Notes under the pieces: generated by a model
What the model was told of the DNA's origin: nothing
Database searches by the model: none
The model's input: the letters and a program-made list of their open reading frames with translations, nothing else
Shown: positions 8,027 to 16,059 of the stretch, one piece after another
Layout of the letters: each line of letters begins with the position of its first letter
How positions within the stretch are numbered: position 1 is the stretch's first letter
Made by a program: the position numbers and the translations under genes
Source: Aneurinibacillus aneurinilyticus ATCC 12856
Lineage (GTDB): Bacteria > Bacillota > Bacilli > Aneurinibacillales > Aneurinibacillaceae
Assembly: GCF_000466385.1 (NCBI RefSeq)
Contig: NZ_KE952665.1
Location: 14,673-78,672, forward strand
Direction of reading: 5' to 3'
Length of the DNA stretch: 64,000 bases

Positions 8027-9502
8027 ATGGCACAGCCGTTGGTCAAACCGCATGGCGTGGTTCCCCCTCAGCGGACCGGTGCACGAGCGGCGGAATTAAA
8101 TCGCATGTTGCTGGCAATTTGCCTGGGGGCCTTTGTTTCCCATCTGACAGCAGGGATTGTCAACATTGCACTACCGGGGCTTTCTGCTACCTTTCAACAG
8201 GATATCTCCCTTATGCAGTGGGTTGCTTCCGGTTATCTGCTCGTTATCGCCGCCCTTCTGCCGATGATGGGAAAATGGGGAGATCGGTTTGGAAACAGAA
8301 GAATACACAATATAGGGTATATTATTTTCGGCCTTAGTTCGCTCCTGACTTTATTTGCAAATACGATATATGGCCTGCTTTTGCTTCGGGTTATTCAAGC
8401 ATTCGGCGCCGCTATGTTTCAGGCGACGAATATCGGACTCGTTAGTCGCTACTTTCCCGCTGAATCACGTGGACGGGCACTTGGATTCGTGAGCACTGCG
8501 GTTGCCCTTGGGGCATTAAGCGGTCCGATGATTGGCGGACTGATTATGGATTGGCTGAATTGGCACTGGCTATTTCTTATACATGTACCGGTGCTGGTCA
8601 TTGCCACCCTTCTTGCGTTCCGCTATATTCCAGCCGATCCGCCGGGAGCTGCACATACGCCGGATTGGGTCGGCGGGATATTGTTCGCAGTTGGTATCGT
8701 CGCATTTATCTTTAGTATTTCTAACGGAAATGCATGGGGATGGACCTCGTATGGTATTATGTTCACATTCGCTCTCAGCCTGCTGGCGCTTGCTGGATTA
8801 TACTGTTGGCTTGGTAGGCGCGTTAGACGAAAGCGGGAGCCGTTCATTAATGTATCCTTATTTGCAAAACCGACGGTTTTGGCCGGTATGTTTGTTGGAT
8901 TGACTACGTTCATCGCTGTGTTTGCTACACAAGTGACCCTTCCGTTCTATTTGCTAGGAGTGCGGCATTTTGCTCCGACGCAGGCCGGCATGATGATTAT
9001 GATGTATCCGGTTGCGTTAGGAATTATGGGACCGATTAGTGGCTCGCTATCCGATAAGCACGGGTCGTCAAGAATTACTATGATAGGACTTATCTTCATG
9101 TCTGGATCGCTTATTTTCCTATGTTCCATTGGCAATCAAACGCCAGTAAGCCTGCTCGCCCTTGGTCTGCTTGGCCTTGGTGCTGGGATGGGAATGGTTA
9201 CATCACCGAATTATAGTTTAATTATGGGAAGTGTTGATAAAAGCAATCTTGGCGCTGTCGGAGGGCTAGTGGCACTGGTACGCAATTTGGGATTGGTAAT
9301 CGGAACGGCAATGGGCATTGCCCTTTTGGATTATGCATTTCCTGGCTCCATTTCAAGATGGATGGCAACAAAAGAAGTAGCTTATGCGCCTTATGTAGTC
9401 TCAGGTCTGCGAACCGTATTTATGATATCATTTGCATTCTGCTTGCTTGGCATTTTATTTTTACGGCTTGCACTGCGGAGGCGGGCCCTGCAAGCAAAGT
9501 AA
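8027..9502 (+). CDS. MFS transporter, DHA2 (EmrB/QacA) type
   Basis: 491 residues with about fourteen predicted membrane segments. The cytoplasmic loop-2 motif appears as GKWGDRFGNRR, and the segment-5 motif typical of drug:H+ antiporters as LGALSGPMIGG. Members export drugs or metabolites or, less often, import substrates, using the proton gradient. It starts 41 bases after the GlcG-like gene in the same operon. In this catabolic setting it may export a toxic intermediate or move the substrate; the second transporter of the regulon is at 1992. The sharp basic C-terminus is normal. Confidence 0.88.
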   Translation: MAQPLVKPHGVVPPQRTGARAAELNRMLLAICLGAFVSHLTAGIVNIALPGLSATFQQDISLMQWVASGYLLVIAALLPMMGKWGDRFGNRRIHNIGYIIFGLSSLLTLFANTIYGLLLLRVIQAFGAAMFQATNIGLVSRYFPAESRGRALGFVSTAVALGALSGPMIGGLIMDWLNWHWLFLIHVPVLVIATLLAFRYIPADPPGAAHTPDWVGGILFAVGIVAFIFSISNGNAWGWTSYGIMFTFALSLLALAGLYCWLGRRVRRKREPFINVSLFAKPTVLAGMFVGLTTFIAVFATQVTLPFYLLGVRHFAPTQAGMMIMMYPVALGIMGPISGSLSDKHGSSRITMIGLIFMSGSLIFLCSIGNQTPVSLLALGLLGLGAGMGMVTSPNYSLIMGSVDKSNLGAVGGLVALVRNLGLVIGTAMGIALLDYAFPGSISRWMATKEVAYAPYVVSGLRTVFMISFAFCLLGILFLRLALRRRALQAK

Positions 9503-9519
9503 AAAATGGGGGGACATCA

Positions 9520-9706
9520 TGGGGGATGAACAGATGTTTAACGTTTTTTTCGAGCCGGTATGCTAGGCTATGGCAGCGGACTTTTGATGCTCCCGCTCAT
9601 CCATGTGGAAGCCGTAAAACGGTACCCTTGTTATCAGTTCTTCCTTGCTTTATGGTGCTGCGTTCTTGCCATAAGGTTGTGAATTTGCACAGCATCCAGT
9701 AAGCTT
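9520..9706 (+). pseudogene. Decayed 5' fragment of a TauE/SafE-like permease gene
   Basis: The 234-base gap between the MFS and gntR genes reads as a broken membrane protein. An ATG at 9520 opens a frame that stops after 15 codons. Adding one T to the seven-T run at 9544-9550 joins it to a frame encoding RAGMLGYGSGLLMLPLIHV, which fits the TauE/SafE motif G-x-x-G-x-G-x-G...P. A second shift near 9620 gives a further hydrophobic stretch (GTLVISSSLLYGAAFLP) and then a stop. Only about 60 codons of a roughly 250-codon family remain. Family assignment rests on one motif. Confidence 0.4.
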
Positions 9707-9736
9707 AGAGGAAAGAGATACAAGGAGGAATATTGT

Positions 9737-10414
9737 ATGCAAGCTGACACATGGGCAAAAGAAGAATTAAGCCCTATACGGGATAAAGTGTATCGCTATA
9801 TTAAAGAAATGATTTTGAACGGCGAATTGGTGGCAGGTGAGCGAATTGTGGAGCGTGAGTTGGCAGATAAACTTAATATTAGTCGCACACCGATTCGCGA
9901 AGCGCTTTTTCGCTTAGAATCTCAAGGCTTCGTAAAAACACTCCCCCGCAAAGGTGTGGTTGTCTCGAAAATGACCACAGAAGAAATTATTGAAATTTTT
10001 ACGATTTTATCCTCGCTGGAAAGCCTTTCAGTTAAGCTGGCCGCCAACAAAGTAACAGAGGAAGAAAAGATTCAGCTTGCCGACCAGATTAAAGAAATTG
10101 ATAAATTATTGGAGCGAACGGATTTGGATACGAAGCATCTTACTGATTTACACGTCGATGTGAACGAAACGATCTATAAGCTGGCGAGAAGCCCGCGTTT
10201 ATATGAAATGCTACACAGTCTGCTTGAATATATTCAGGCATTCGCAACAGTTGGACAGGAAGTGCCAGGCAGGTTACGCAAGTCGCTTGAAGAGCATCGC
10301 GCTATTGCGCTTGCAGTACAGCATGGGGACAGTGAATTGGCCGAACATCTGGCGAAAATCCATATTGCCAATTCAAAGGCAGCGTATCTTGAAGCGCTGC
10401 AAATGGAGTCATAG
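9737..10414 (+). CDS. GntR family regulator, FadR/FCD subfamily
   Basis: 225 residues. The N-terminal winged helix (about 10-75) has the classic GntR run IVERELADKLNISRTPIREAL; the C-terminal all-helical FCD ligand domain (about 80-215) has conserved Asp/His positions including HVDVNETIY and EEHRAI, which bind metal and a carboxylate effector in this family. ATG at 9737 after AAGGAGG. It is encoded inside the operon whose promoter carries O3/O4 and is the only GntR protein in the window, so it is the likely binder of the seven GGTATAC palindromes, probably as a repressor released by a pathway carboxylate. It may autoregulate through O3/O4. Confidence 0.92.
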   Translation: MQADTWAKEELSPIRDKVYRYIKEMILNGELVAGERIVERELADKLNISRTPIREALFRLESQGFVKTLPRKGVVVSKMTTEEIIEIFTILSSLESLSVKLAANKVTEEEKIQLADQIKEIDKLLERTDLDTKHLTDLHVDVNETIYKLARSPRLYEMLHSLLEYIQAFATVGQEVPGRLRKSLEEHRAIALAVQHGDSELAEHLAKIHIANSKAAYLEALQMES

Positions 10415-10441
10415 CGAATCGTTGATAAGGGAGGGTATACA

Positions 10442-10720
10442 ATGAGCAACAAAATTAAAGTGGAATTTTGCCAGAACAACGTAAACCGCCATGCCTCTTC
10501 ACGGCATGCTCTTGCGTTCGTGAAGGAGCATGTGTCTGAGGATACAGTGCATCTGGTAGAGATGAAATGCGGAGGAATTTGCGTTGCTTGCAAGATGAGT
10601 CCCTATGCACTAATCGATAAAAAGTATGTAACGTCCCTTGATGCGGAGGAATTTTTTCAACGGTTTAAAAAAGAGCTGGAAAAACAAACAGCGGCGGCTA
10701 TGGCCAGGAAGGCGATATGA
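10442..10720 (+). CDS. DUF1450 (YuzB-like) small cysteine protein
   Basis: 92 residues. It resembles the DUF1450 family of Bacillales: an N-terminal strand ending VEFC (Cys10), then MKCGGICVACKMSPYALID with Cys43, Cys47 and Cys50. The cysteine spacing suggests metal or Fe-S binding, as in thioredoxin-like ferredoxins, but this has not been shown for the family to my knowledge. It starts 27 bases after gntR, with ATG after GGGAGG, and ends one base before the RidA-family gene, so the three are co-transcribed. Family members are usually free-standing; its place in a catabolic operon is unusual. Confidence 0.75.
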   Translation: MSNKIKVEFCQNNVNRHASSRHALAFVKEHVSEDTVHLVEMKCGGICVACKMSPYALIDKKYVTSLDAEEFFQRFKKELEKQTAAAMARKAI

Positions 10721-10721
10721 G

Positions 10722-11243
10722 ATGCACATTGAAAAAAGGCTGGCGCTTTATGGTATCGAACTGACGGATTGTCCGGATATTACCAAATCGTACATTACGT
10801 CAACGACTGACAAATATCATGTATATGTTAGCGGAATTCAGGTGCATTGTCCTAGCAATCTATTCCATGAAGGCCATATTATTGGTAAGCAATTATCCAC
10901 GAAATGGTTAGAAGCGTGCGCACGCCGCAGTCTTGCAAATCAGTTAAGTATGCTAAAGCGCATTGTTGAGGATTTAGATATAGTCGACCATATTATTAAA
11001 ATGGTTTATTATATTAACGGTATTGGGACGAAAGAAGATTGGAGACAGGTAACAAAGGAAACAACGGATATTATGCGAGAAGTATTCGGTGAGGCAGGCG
11101 ATTGTGAAATATGTACAATTGCACCTGTTCCACTACCTCCGGGCCAGCCGGTACAGATCGATCTTCTCGTTTCCTTGCCATCTTCGCCGCGTTCGAACTC
11201 TTTACACGTATGTGAAGGAGTAAAAGGCAATGGATCATTTTAA
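10722..11243 (+). CDS. RidA/YjgF family protein (imine/enamine deaminase-like)
   Basis: 173 residues. It has the longer RidA-family layout (the group that starts ERL...GIELP and ends PVEVE-IV): MHIEKRLALYGIELTD, a VSGIQV strand, an ARRSLANQLSMLKRIVEDLD helix, VYYINGIG, and VFGEAGDCEICTIAPVPLPPGQPVQIDLLV. RidA proteins hydrolyse reactive enamines/imines to ketones and ammonia; some relatives are 2-aminomuconate deaminases. The canonical Arg of RidA, normally before the SAVG-like strand, is not obvious here (GDCEICTIA replaces the usual RSAVG), so activity may differ. ATG at 10722, one base after the DUF1450 stop. Last gene of the operon. Confidence 0.78.
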   Translation: MHIEKRLALYGIELTDCPDITKSYITSTTDKYHVYVSGIQVHCPSNLFHEGHIIGKQLSTKWLEACARRSLANQLSMLKRIVEDLDIVDHIIKMVYYINGIGTKEDWRQVTKETTDIMREVFGEAGDCEICTIAPVPLPPGQPVQIDLLVSLPSSPRSNSLHVCEGVKGNGSF

Positions 11244-11251
11244 TTTTATAT

Positions 11252-11266
11252 GGTATACAAAATACA
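11252..11266. promoter_or_regulatory. Predicted GntR operator O5 (downstream of RidA gene)
   Basis: GGTATACAAAATACA, identical over 16 bases with O6, but in a convergent 3' region and directly ahead of a terminator, with no downstream gene on that strand. It may be a relic, a roadblock, or an extra loop anchor. Confidence 0.5.
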
Positions 11267-11306
11267 AAAGCTAGTGCTTTGTTTATACAAAGCCCCTAGC
11301 TTTTTT
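11266..11306 (+). terminator. Terminator of the diiron-oxidase operon
   Basis: AAAAGCTAG/CTAGCTTTT and GCTTTG/CAAAGC form a long stem with a TTTATA loop and a T-run. Confidence 0.85.
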
Positions 11307-11391
11307 GTCGTATAAGAAAATAGATGTTTTTGCAAATCGTGCAGTTGGCAGGCAAAAAAGGATGAACGACAGCACCCCACATATTTTTCTT

Positions 11392-13086
11392 CTATGTTTT
11401 AAACTGGCTAATTTCAGTCTGTAGTTCATGAGAAAGTCTACTAAGCGAATCGGCTGCAGTGCTAACTTCTTCGATAGAGGCCAATTGTTCCTGGGCTGCT
11501 GCTGCTACCCCCTGTGTTCCATTGGCAATTGATTCCGAGACAAGGAGCAATTGTTCCAAAGAGGACGTCATCTGAAATGTACTGGCCGAGATTTGCTCTG
11601 CGCTGACGGAAACCTCCTGAACCTCTTCTGCCACCTGCTGAACGAGTGTGAAGATACGCGTAAACGCACTACCTGCTTCATCCACAATGACCGTGCCAGC
11701 TTCTGCTTCGTTGGTTCCATAGTCCATCGCTTGTATTGCCTGTTCTGTACGCTGTTGAATCTGGGTGATACGTGCGGCAATATGTTCTGTCGATTGTCGG
11801 GACTGTTCGGCCAGTTTTCGTACTTCGTCGGCAACGACGGCAAAGCCTTTGCCGTGTTCACCTGCCCGTGCGGCTTCAATAGCTGCATTTAATGCAAGTA
11901 GATTCGTTTGATCGGCAATTTGCTGAATTACTTGCGCAATATTGCAGATTTCCTGTGAGCTTTCTCCTAAGGCATGGATACTATCAGACGATTCTTTAAC
12001 GGATTTTTGAATGCTTTGCATTTGCTGTATGGCTCTTGTAATAACCTCTTGCCCTTGACGAGCCTCCTCAAGTACATCTGATGCTGAACCGGATACCATA
12101 GAGGTTGCCTTGGCTATTCGTTGCACAGCCTGTGCATTTTCACTGATTGCATGCTTGCTTTCGCTCATGCCTTTGGCCTGTCGCTCAGCGCCGCTGGCTA
12201 CCTCTTGAATAGTAGAAGCGACCTGGGTGGCGATTTCTGCCGTTTGCTCCGCACTAACGTACAGGTCTTTGGAGGAGGCGGCTACATGCTTTGCTGTACT
12301 ATCGGATTTCTGAATGAGCGTTCGAATGTTTTGCTTCATTAGGTTAAATGTTTGCGACATTTCACCCAGCTCATCTTTGTTTTTGACTATCACATCCGGT
12401 CCCGATAGGATACCGGCTGCGATTTCCCGTGCATTAGCTGTTAGTGCACGTACCGGAATGAAAATAAGGCGGCTGATATACATAGCGATAACACAGCTTC
12501 CGGCAAGCGCAAGCAAGCAAATAGTGAAAATCGTCATCTTAATAATCGTTACACGCTTGGTGGTTTCGGCGATGCTCTTCTGTAGAAGTTCCTGCTGCAT
12601 TAGCCCGAACTCTTTGGCCTTGGTGAGGAATTGTCTGCTTGTTACTTTTTCTTTTTCTTGTATTAAGCGTAAGTATTCTTGCTGGTTGTTTTGCTGCTTA
12701 TAGAAAATAATTTGGTAGGCTGTATCGTTGTAGGAGGTTTGGAGTTGATTCAATTGGCTGAGCTGGTTTTTATTGTCGGCCTGACTGGTGGTAGAACCGA
12801 GTTTCCCGCTGATTTTTATGTATTCATTTTTGGCTGCTTCATAGTATTTTAAGCTTCCTTCATCACCCGTCAGCAAATATTCGCGCAGGGTTGCCGATTG
12901 TTCATTGGCTAGAGTGGTCAATTCTTTCACTAGTATCATTTTCTCCATACGATCATTGACTACTTGCTGATAAATTCGATCAACTACTGAAAGTTGATAA
13001 CTAGCAATTCCTGTGGCGATGCCAGATAGCAGCAGGACAGCAAGAAATCCGTAAAACAATTTCTTCTGGATCGACATGCGCATCAT
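11392..13086 (-). CDS. Methyl-accepting chemotaxis protein (4HB sensor)
   Basis: 564 residues. TM1 about 9-31, an extracytoplasmic helical domain (about 33-190) of the four-helix-bundle/CHASE3 type, TM2 about 191-213, HAMP, and a full signalling hairpin with the invariant tip [21 protein letters not shown]. Ligand cannot be predicted. The ATG at 13086 is 6 bases after GGGGAG. Monocistronic, bounded by terminators. It sits inside the catabolic cluster, between the RidA gene and the aspartate-dehydrogenase gene, and may sense the pathway compound, but it has no GGTATAC palindrome upstream. Confidence 0.92.
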   Translation of the reverse strand: MMRMSIQKKLFYGFLAVLLLSGIATGIASYQLSVVDRIYQQVVNDRMEKMILVKELTTLANEQSATLREYLLTGDEGSLKYYEAAKNEYIKISGKLGSTTSQADNKNQLSQLNQLQTSYNDTAYQIIFYKQQNNQQEYLRLIQEKEKVTSRQFLTKAKEFGLMQQELLQKSIAETTKRVTIIKMTIFTICLLALAGSCVIAMYISRLIFIPVRALTANAREIAAGILSGPDVIVKNKDELGEMSQTFNLMKQNIRTLIQKSDSTAKHVAASSKDLYVSAEQTAEIATQVASTIQEVASGAERQAKGMSESKHAISENAQAVQRIAKATSMVSGSASDVLEEARQGQEVITRAIQQMQSIQKSVKESSDSIHALGESSQEICNIAQVIQQIADQTNLLALNAAIEAARAGEHGKGFAVVADEVRKLAEQSRQSTEHIAARITQIQQRTEQAIQAMDYGTNEAEAGTVIVDEAGSAFTRIFTLVQQVAEEVQEVSVSAEQISASTFQMTSSLEQLLLVSESIANGTQGVAAAAQEQLASIEEVSTAADSLSRLSHELQTEISQFKT

Positions 13087-13202
13087 ACTATGCTCCCCTT
13101 TCTAAAATTTACTTACTCGCACAAAGAAATATGTGACTATTATAATAGTTTTGAAAATACTTTAGTTTTATTTATTTTAGCTGAAAAGTATTAATTTGAC
13201 GA

Positions 13203-13252
13203 TAGAAAAGAGAAAAACCTCCAAAATTTTCTGGAGGTTCTTCTCTTTTCTA
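13203..13252. terminator. Bidirectional terminator downstream of nadX
   Basis: TAGAAAAGAGAA and AACCTCC pair with GGAGGTT and TTCTCTTTTCTA, leaving AAAATTTTCT as loop. T-runs on both strands. Confidence 0.8.
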
Positions 13253-13275
13253 TGTCTATGTTCATAGATAAAAGT

Positions 13276-14091
13276 TTATACGCCTATCACAAAAGGATTC
13301 GTATACTGGCGTAACACTTTAACAATACTCATTGCGACAATGTATCCTGTTTTTGGATTGTGTGCTGAAGGGGTGTTTTGTAGGGATAGTTTAATTCTTC
13401 CGGCGAATCCTTCGACAATAATTTGATGTGTATTCCGTGTAATGGTAGGGTCCACATATACTTGGACATGTGTATTTTCAAATCCGATTCCTGCCAGACT
13501 CAAGGCTGCGGATACATTGACACTTTCGGGAAAAAGCAACGCCGATTCGTTAGCCGTTCCGTTAAAAATGAGAGTTGGTTCAGATACGGCAGAAAGTTCT
13601 ACCTTTTCTTCCGCGAATGTGCCATACCAGGCGACTGGAGGCTTACGCGTAATCAGTTCGATACGATCGATTTCTTCAAGAGTCATGGCACAAATACGGT
13701 CCAATCCACCGATAGCAGCGGAAGGAACGAGCAGTTGAGTATGGTATTGTGCTGCAGTAGCCCGTAATTCTTTCAATACATTTGCTTCGGCTAGTGCCCC
13801 GATGCTTGCCACGATGAAGGAAGCGTGACGGAGCGCGCGCACCCCGTATGTTTTTACGGCTGTATGTCCGGCTGCTTCTACAATAATATCCATATCCTCG
13901 GCAAAGAACGCGTCCTCATCTGATGTAATAAGGCAGGAAGCAGGCAGACGATAATCCCGGGATTCATTGCGGACAAGTGCGGCTTTTACTTCGATCTGTT
14001 CAGCATAGCGTTCCATGCTATATGACGCGACAGCATGTCCGATAGTACCAAGGCCGATAATTCCGATTTTAATCGCATTCAATCTTTTCAC
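13276..14091 (-). CDS. nadX: L-aspartate dehydrogenase family protein (NadX/DUF108)
   Basis: 271 residues, two domains as in the family: an N-terminal Rossmann fold with GIIGLGTIGHAV, then the DUF108 domain with PSAAIGGLD, ITRKPP, FNGTANESALLFPESVNVSAALSLAG, DPTITRNTHQI and NPKTGYIVAMS. Members convert L-aspartate (or a relative) to iminoaspartate with NAD(P)+, or run in reverse. Iminoaspartate is a natural RidA-type substrate and RidA lies in the same regulon. Operator O6 ends just before the gene. The GTG at 14091 is the longest start; a TTG at 14082 has a better-spaced AGGTAGGTG. Not next to nadA/nadC here, so a catabolic role is more likely than NAD synthesis; the amine substrate may not be aspartate itself. 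Confidence 0.85.
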   Translation of the reverse strand: MKRLNAIKIGIIGLGTIGHAVASYSMERYAEQIEVKAALVRNESRDYRLPASCLITSDEDAFFAEDMDIIVEAAGHTAVKTYGVRALRHASFIVASIGALAEANVLKELRATAAQYHTQLLVPSAAIGGLDRICAMTLEEIDRIELITRKPPVAWYGTFAEEKVELSAVSEPTLIFNGTANESALLFPESVNVSAALSLAGIGFENTHVQVYVDPTITRNTHQIIVEGFAGRIKLSLQNTPSAHNPKTGYIVAMSIVKVLRQYTNPFVIGV

Positions 14092-14100
14092 CTACCTAAT

Positions 14101-14115
14101 TGTATTTTGTATACC
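14101..14115. promoter_or_regulatory. Predicted GntR operator O6
   Basis: On the minus strand GGTATACAAAATACA, directly after a TATACT -10-like box and before the nadX start. Confidence 0.65.
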
Positions 14116-14173
14116 AAAAGTATATAAAAAAAGTGTGAATAATACTAGTTCAAATTGTAAAATATTAAATTTT

Positions 14174-14188
14174 AGTATATTGTATACC
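14174..14188. promoter_or_regulatory. Predicted GntR operator O7
   Basis: On the minus strand GGTATACAATATACT, identical to O3. It overlaps the likely -10 region of the ferredoxin promoter (TTGTAA at 14155, 17-base spacer). Centre is 73 bases from O6 in this divergent promoter. Confidence 0.65.
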
Positions 14189-14249
14189 AAAAGTGAAGTA
14201 TGTATGATATAGTTGGAATAATTAGAATACGAAAGGCAGGGAACAGAGG

Positions 14250-14567
14250 ATGCAAAAAATTGATTTCAAAACTAGTGGCAAAAAATTAGAGGTTTCTAAA
14301 GAATCAAATCTATTGCGCATGTCGATTCGTTACGAAGGTGGTATTCCCTATAAATGCGGGGGCGGCATTTGCGGTACATGCGTTGTAAAAATTGATGATG
14401 GAGCACAGAACTTGAGCAAAGTAAGCAAGAAGGAAGTCGAGAGATTGGGTGAAGACCTGATTGCTCAAGGGTATCGGCTTGCATGCCAAACGTTTGTTAA
14501 TGGAGATGTAGAATTGAACTGGGAAGAGAACCCGATCCGTCCGAAACGTAAAGCCGCTGCAAAATAA
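14250..14567 (+). CDS. Plant-type [2Fe-2S] ferredoxin
   Basis: 105 residues. The cluster ligands are Cys36, Cys41, Cys44 and Cys79 in the pattern C-x4-C-x2-C-x34-C (YKCGGGICGTC ... ACQ), the plant/vertebrate fold. It ends in a basic tail (PKRKAAAK). Small electron carrier in the cytosol. Divergent from nadX, with operator O7 over its promoter, so it belongs to the GntR regulon. In that regulon the obvious electron sink is the predicted diiron oxidase at 5178; no dedicated ferredoxin reductase is visible in the window, so a housekeeping reductase would be needed. ATG at 14250 after an AAAGGCAGGG ribosome site. Confidence 0.9.
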   Translation: MQKIDFKTSGKKLEVSKESNLLRMSIRYEGGIPYKCGGGICGTCVVKIDDGAQNLSKVSKKEVERLGEDLIAQGYRLACQTFVNGDVELNWEENPIRPKRKAAAK

Positions 14568-14657
14568 CTCTTTATTCGACAACCTATCCCCCTGTACAGA
14601 TAACCTAAAAATAGGGAAAATAGAAGTAAATAAATCAACGCAGGGGGATGCGGAACG

Positions 14658-15164
14658 GTGGAAAAAAATACAGGAATCGTGCAGTGGAGCAGGTGGTTTT
14701 TGGCTCTTGTCATGGGGATTGTTGTGATACGTATTTTCTTTTTTGCTCCGTATGTAGTAGAAGGCACCTCCATGTATCCGACCTTGGAAGATCATGAACG
14801 TATTGTAGTGAATAAATGGGTTTATCATATGAAGAGCCCAGGCTACGGAGATGTAATCGTATTGCATGCTAATGATAGGGAGGACTACATTAAGCGGATT
14901 ATTGGGGTGGGAGGCGATGAGTTAGAACTTACGAATGGTACGCTGTACCGAAATGGAAAGATAGTGGACGAGCCATACATTAATGAAGTAACGCTAGGTG
15001 AATTCGAAAAAATTAAAGTGCCGCCTGCTTCTTATTTTGTTATGGGTGATAACCGAAACCGAAGTATGGACAGCCGTGAAATCGGTTTTATCTCCCAGAG
15101 AAACATTGTTGGCCGGGCGGAGTTCATCTTTTATCCATTCAGAAAACTGGAACGGATTCAATAA
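14658..15164 (+). CDS. lepB: Signal peptidase I
   Basis: 168 residues, type I signal peptidase of the Gram-positive SipS class. One N-terminal membrane segment (about 8-28), then EGTSMYPTL with the catalytic Ser, DYIKRIIG with the catalytic Lys, and GDNRNRSMDSREIG. It cleaves signal peptides outside the membrane. GTG start at 14658 about 11 bases after AGGGGG; no ATG is in frame upstream. Own unit, terminator at 15280. Confidence 0.92.
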   Translation: MEKNTGIVQWSRWFLALVMGIVVIRIFFFAPYVVEGTSMYPTLEDHERIVVNKWVYHMKSPGYGDVIVLHANDREDYIKRIIGVGGDELELTNGTLYRNGKIVDEPYINEVTLGEFEKIKVPPASYFVMGDNRNRSMDSREIGFISQRNIVGRAEFIFYPFRKLERIQ

Positions 15165-15279
15165 TTTGTCCCGCTTTAACGAGCAGTAATACCCCTACCT
15201 CAATACTTGGAGAATTTTCTCCTTTCAACCACCTGGGTTTTTGTTACTACGTTAAATGATTTTTATATAGATAGGCTAT

Positions 15280-15331
15280 GTCGCCGTGTGCGGGAGAATG
15301 AGTTTCCTCGTTTGCACATGGCGACTTTTTT
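15280..15331 (+). terminator. Rho-independent terminator
   Basis: GTCGCCGTGTGC pairs with GCACATGGCGAC and is followed by a T-run. It serves the signal peptidase gene. Confidence 0.8.
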
Positions 15332-15353
15332 GATCGCTTGAAAAAATGGTTAT

Positions 15354-15806
15354 CTAGAATGCTTCTGCATACAAGTTTTTTTTCATCTGTGTCCACTTTA
15401 CTTTGAAAATCAGTTTGCTTTTTGCACCGTAGCCCATCATCCAGAAGCCGTATGTCTCGTACATGAAACTTGAGAAATGCATCTTTTGCCAGAACAGGAG
15501 ATTTTCCGGTGCACTTTCCAAAATAATGACCCAGTGGTGTTCCTTCGCGAATTCTTTCATAATCGTTACAATATCGGCCCCGATGTTTTTACCGCGCAGC
15601 TTGTGGGGAACGCGAATCATGCCAAGAAACATGGCTTCATTCTTATGATCAAAGAACAAATCAAGCATCACGTTGTTGGGCGTCATACCAGCGTCCCGCA
15701 TCTCTTCCTCTGTACGATAAAGATAATGGTGCTCTTCTTTTTGCTCTAAATGGTATGGGATACGATGCGTCTCGAAAACACGTTCGAATTCTCGCAAAAT
15801 CTTCAT
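15354..15806 (-). CDS. GNAT-family N-acetyltransferase-like protein
   Basis: 150 residues. A GNAT acetyl-CoA loop is recognisable as VPHKLRGKNIGADIVTIMKEFA, followed by the helix-strand pair HHWVIILESA that ends the fold. The acyl acceptor is unknown. Single gene, ATG at 15806 after GGAAG. The upstream 15807-16059 region holds no gene, only a cre-like site. Confidence 0.7.
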   Translation of the reverse strand: MKILREFERVFETHRIPYHLEQKEEHHYLYRTEEEMRDAGMTPNNVMLDLFFDHKNEAMFLGMIRVPHKLRGKNIGADIVTIMKEFAKEHHWVIILESAPENLLFWQKMHFSSFMYETYGFWMMGYGAKSKLIFKVKWTQMKKNLYAEAF

Positions 15807-15958
15807 GATACTTCCTTTCTATCCATGTTTTTGCTGCGCCTTTTTCATGTTTGTATGGATTGCTTGAAAATGATTCCTCACTCAATATACATGGATTTTG
15901 CATGCGCCGCAAATGCTGTTTCTAAACAATTTGTGAACAAAGAACGAATAGGAAACAA

Positions 15959-15974
15959 GCGAAGCGCTTTCAAA
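15959..15974 (-). promoter_or_regulatory. Possible cre (CcpA) site
   Basis: On the minus strand TTTGAAAGCGCTTCGC fits the catabolite-responsive element WTGAAARCGYTTWNN at all but one of the defined positions. It lies 85 bases ahead of surE and between divergent genes. Confidence 0.4.
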
Positions 15975-16059
15975 GAATGGGTTGTATTTTCGTGCTTTTT
16001 CACAAATGAACGAGTACAATGTATAGAAAGAAAAACATCGATGTGGAGGATTATGTACA

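Noticed and set aside
7864-8337. 157-residue plus-strand ORF across the GlcG-like and MFS genes
   Set aside because: It overlaps two well-supported genes in another frame and has no family features.
14310-14867. 185-residue minus-strand ORF over ferredoxin and signal peptidase
   Set aside because: A shadow of two clear genes on the other strand; composition is not protein-like.
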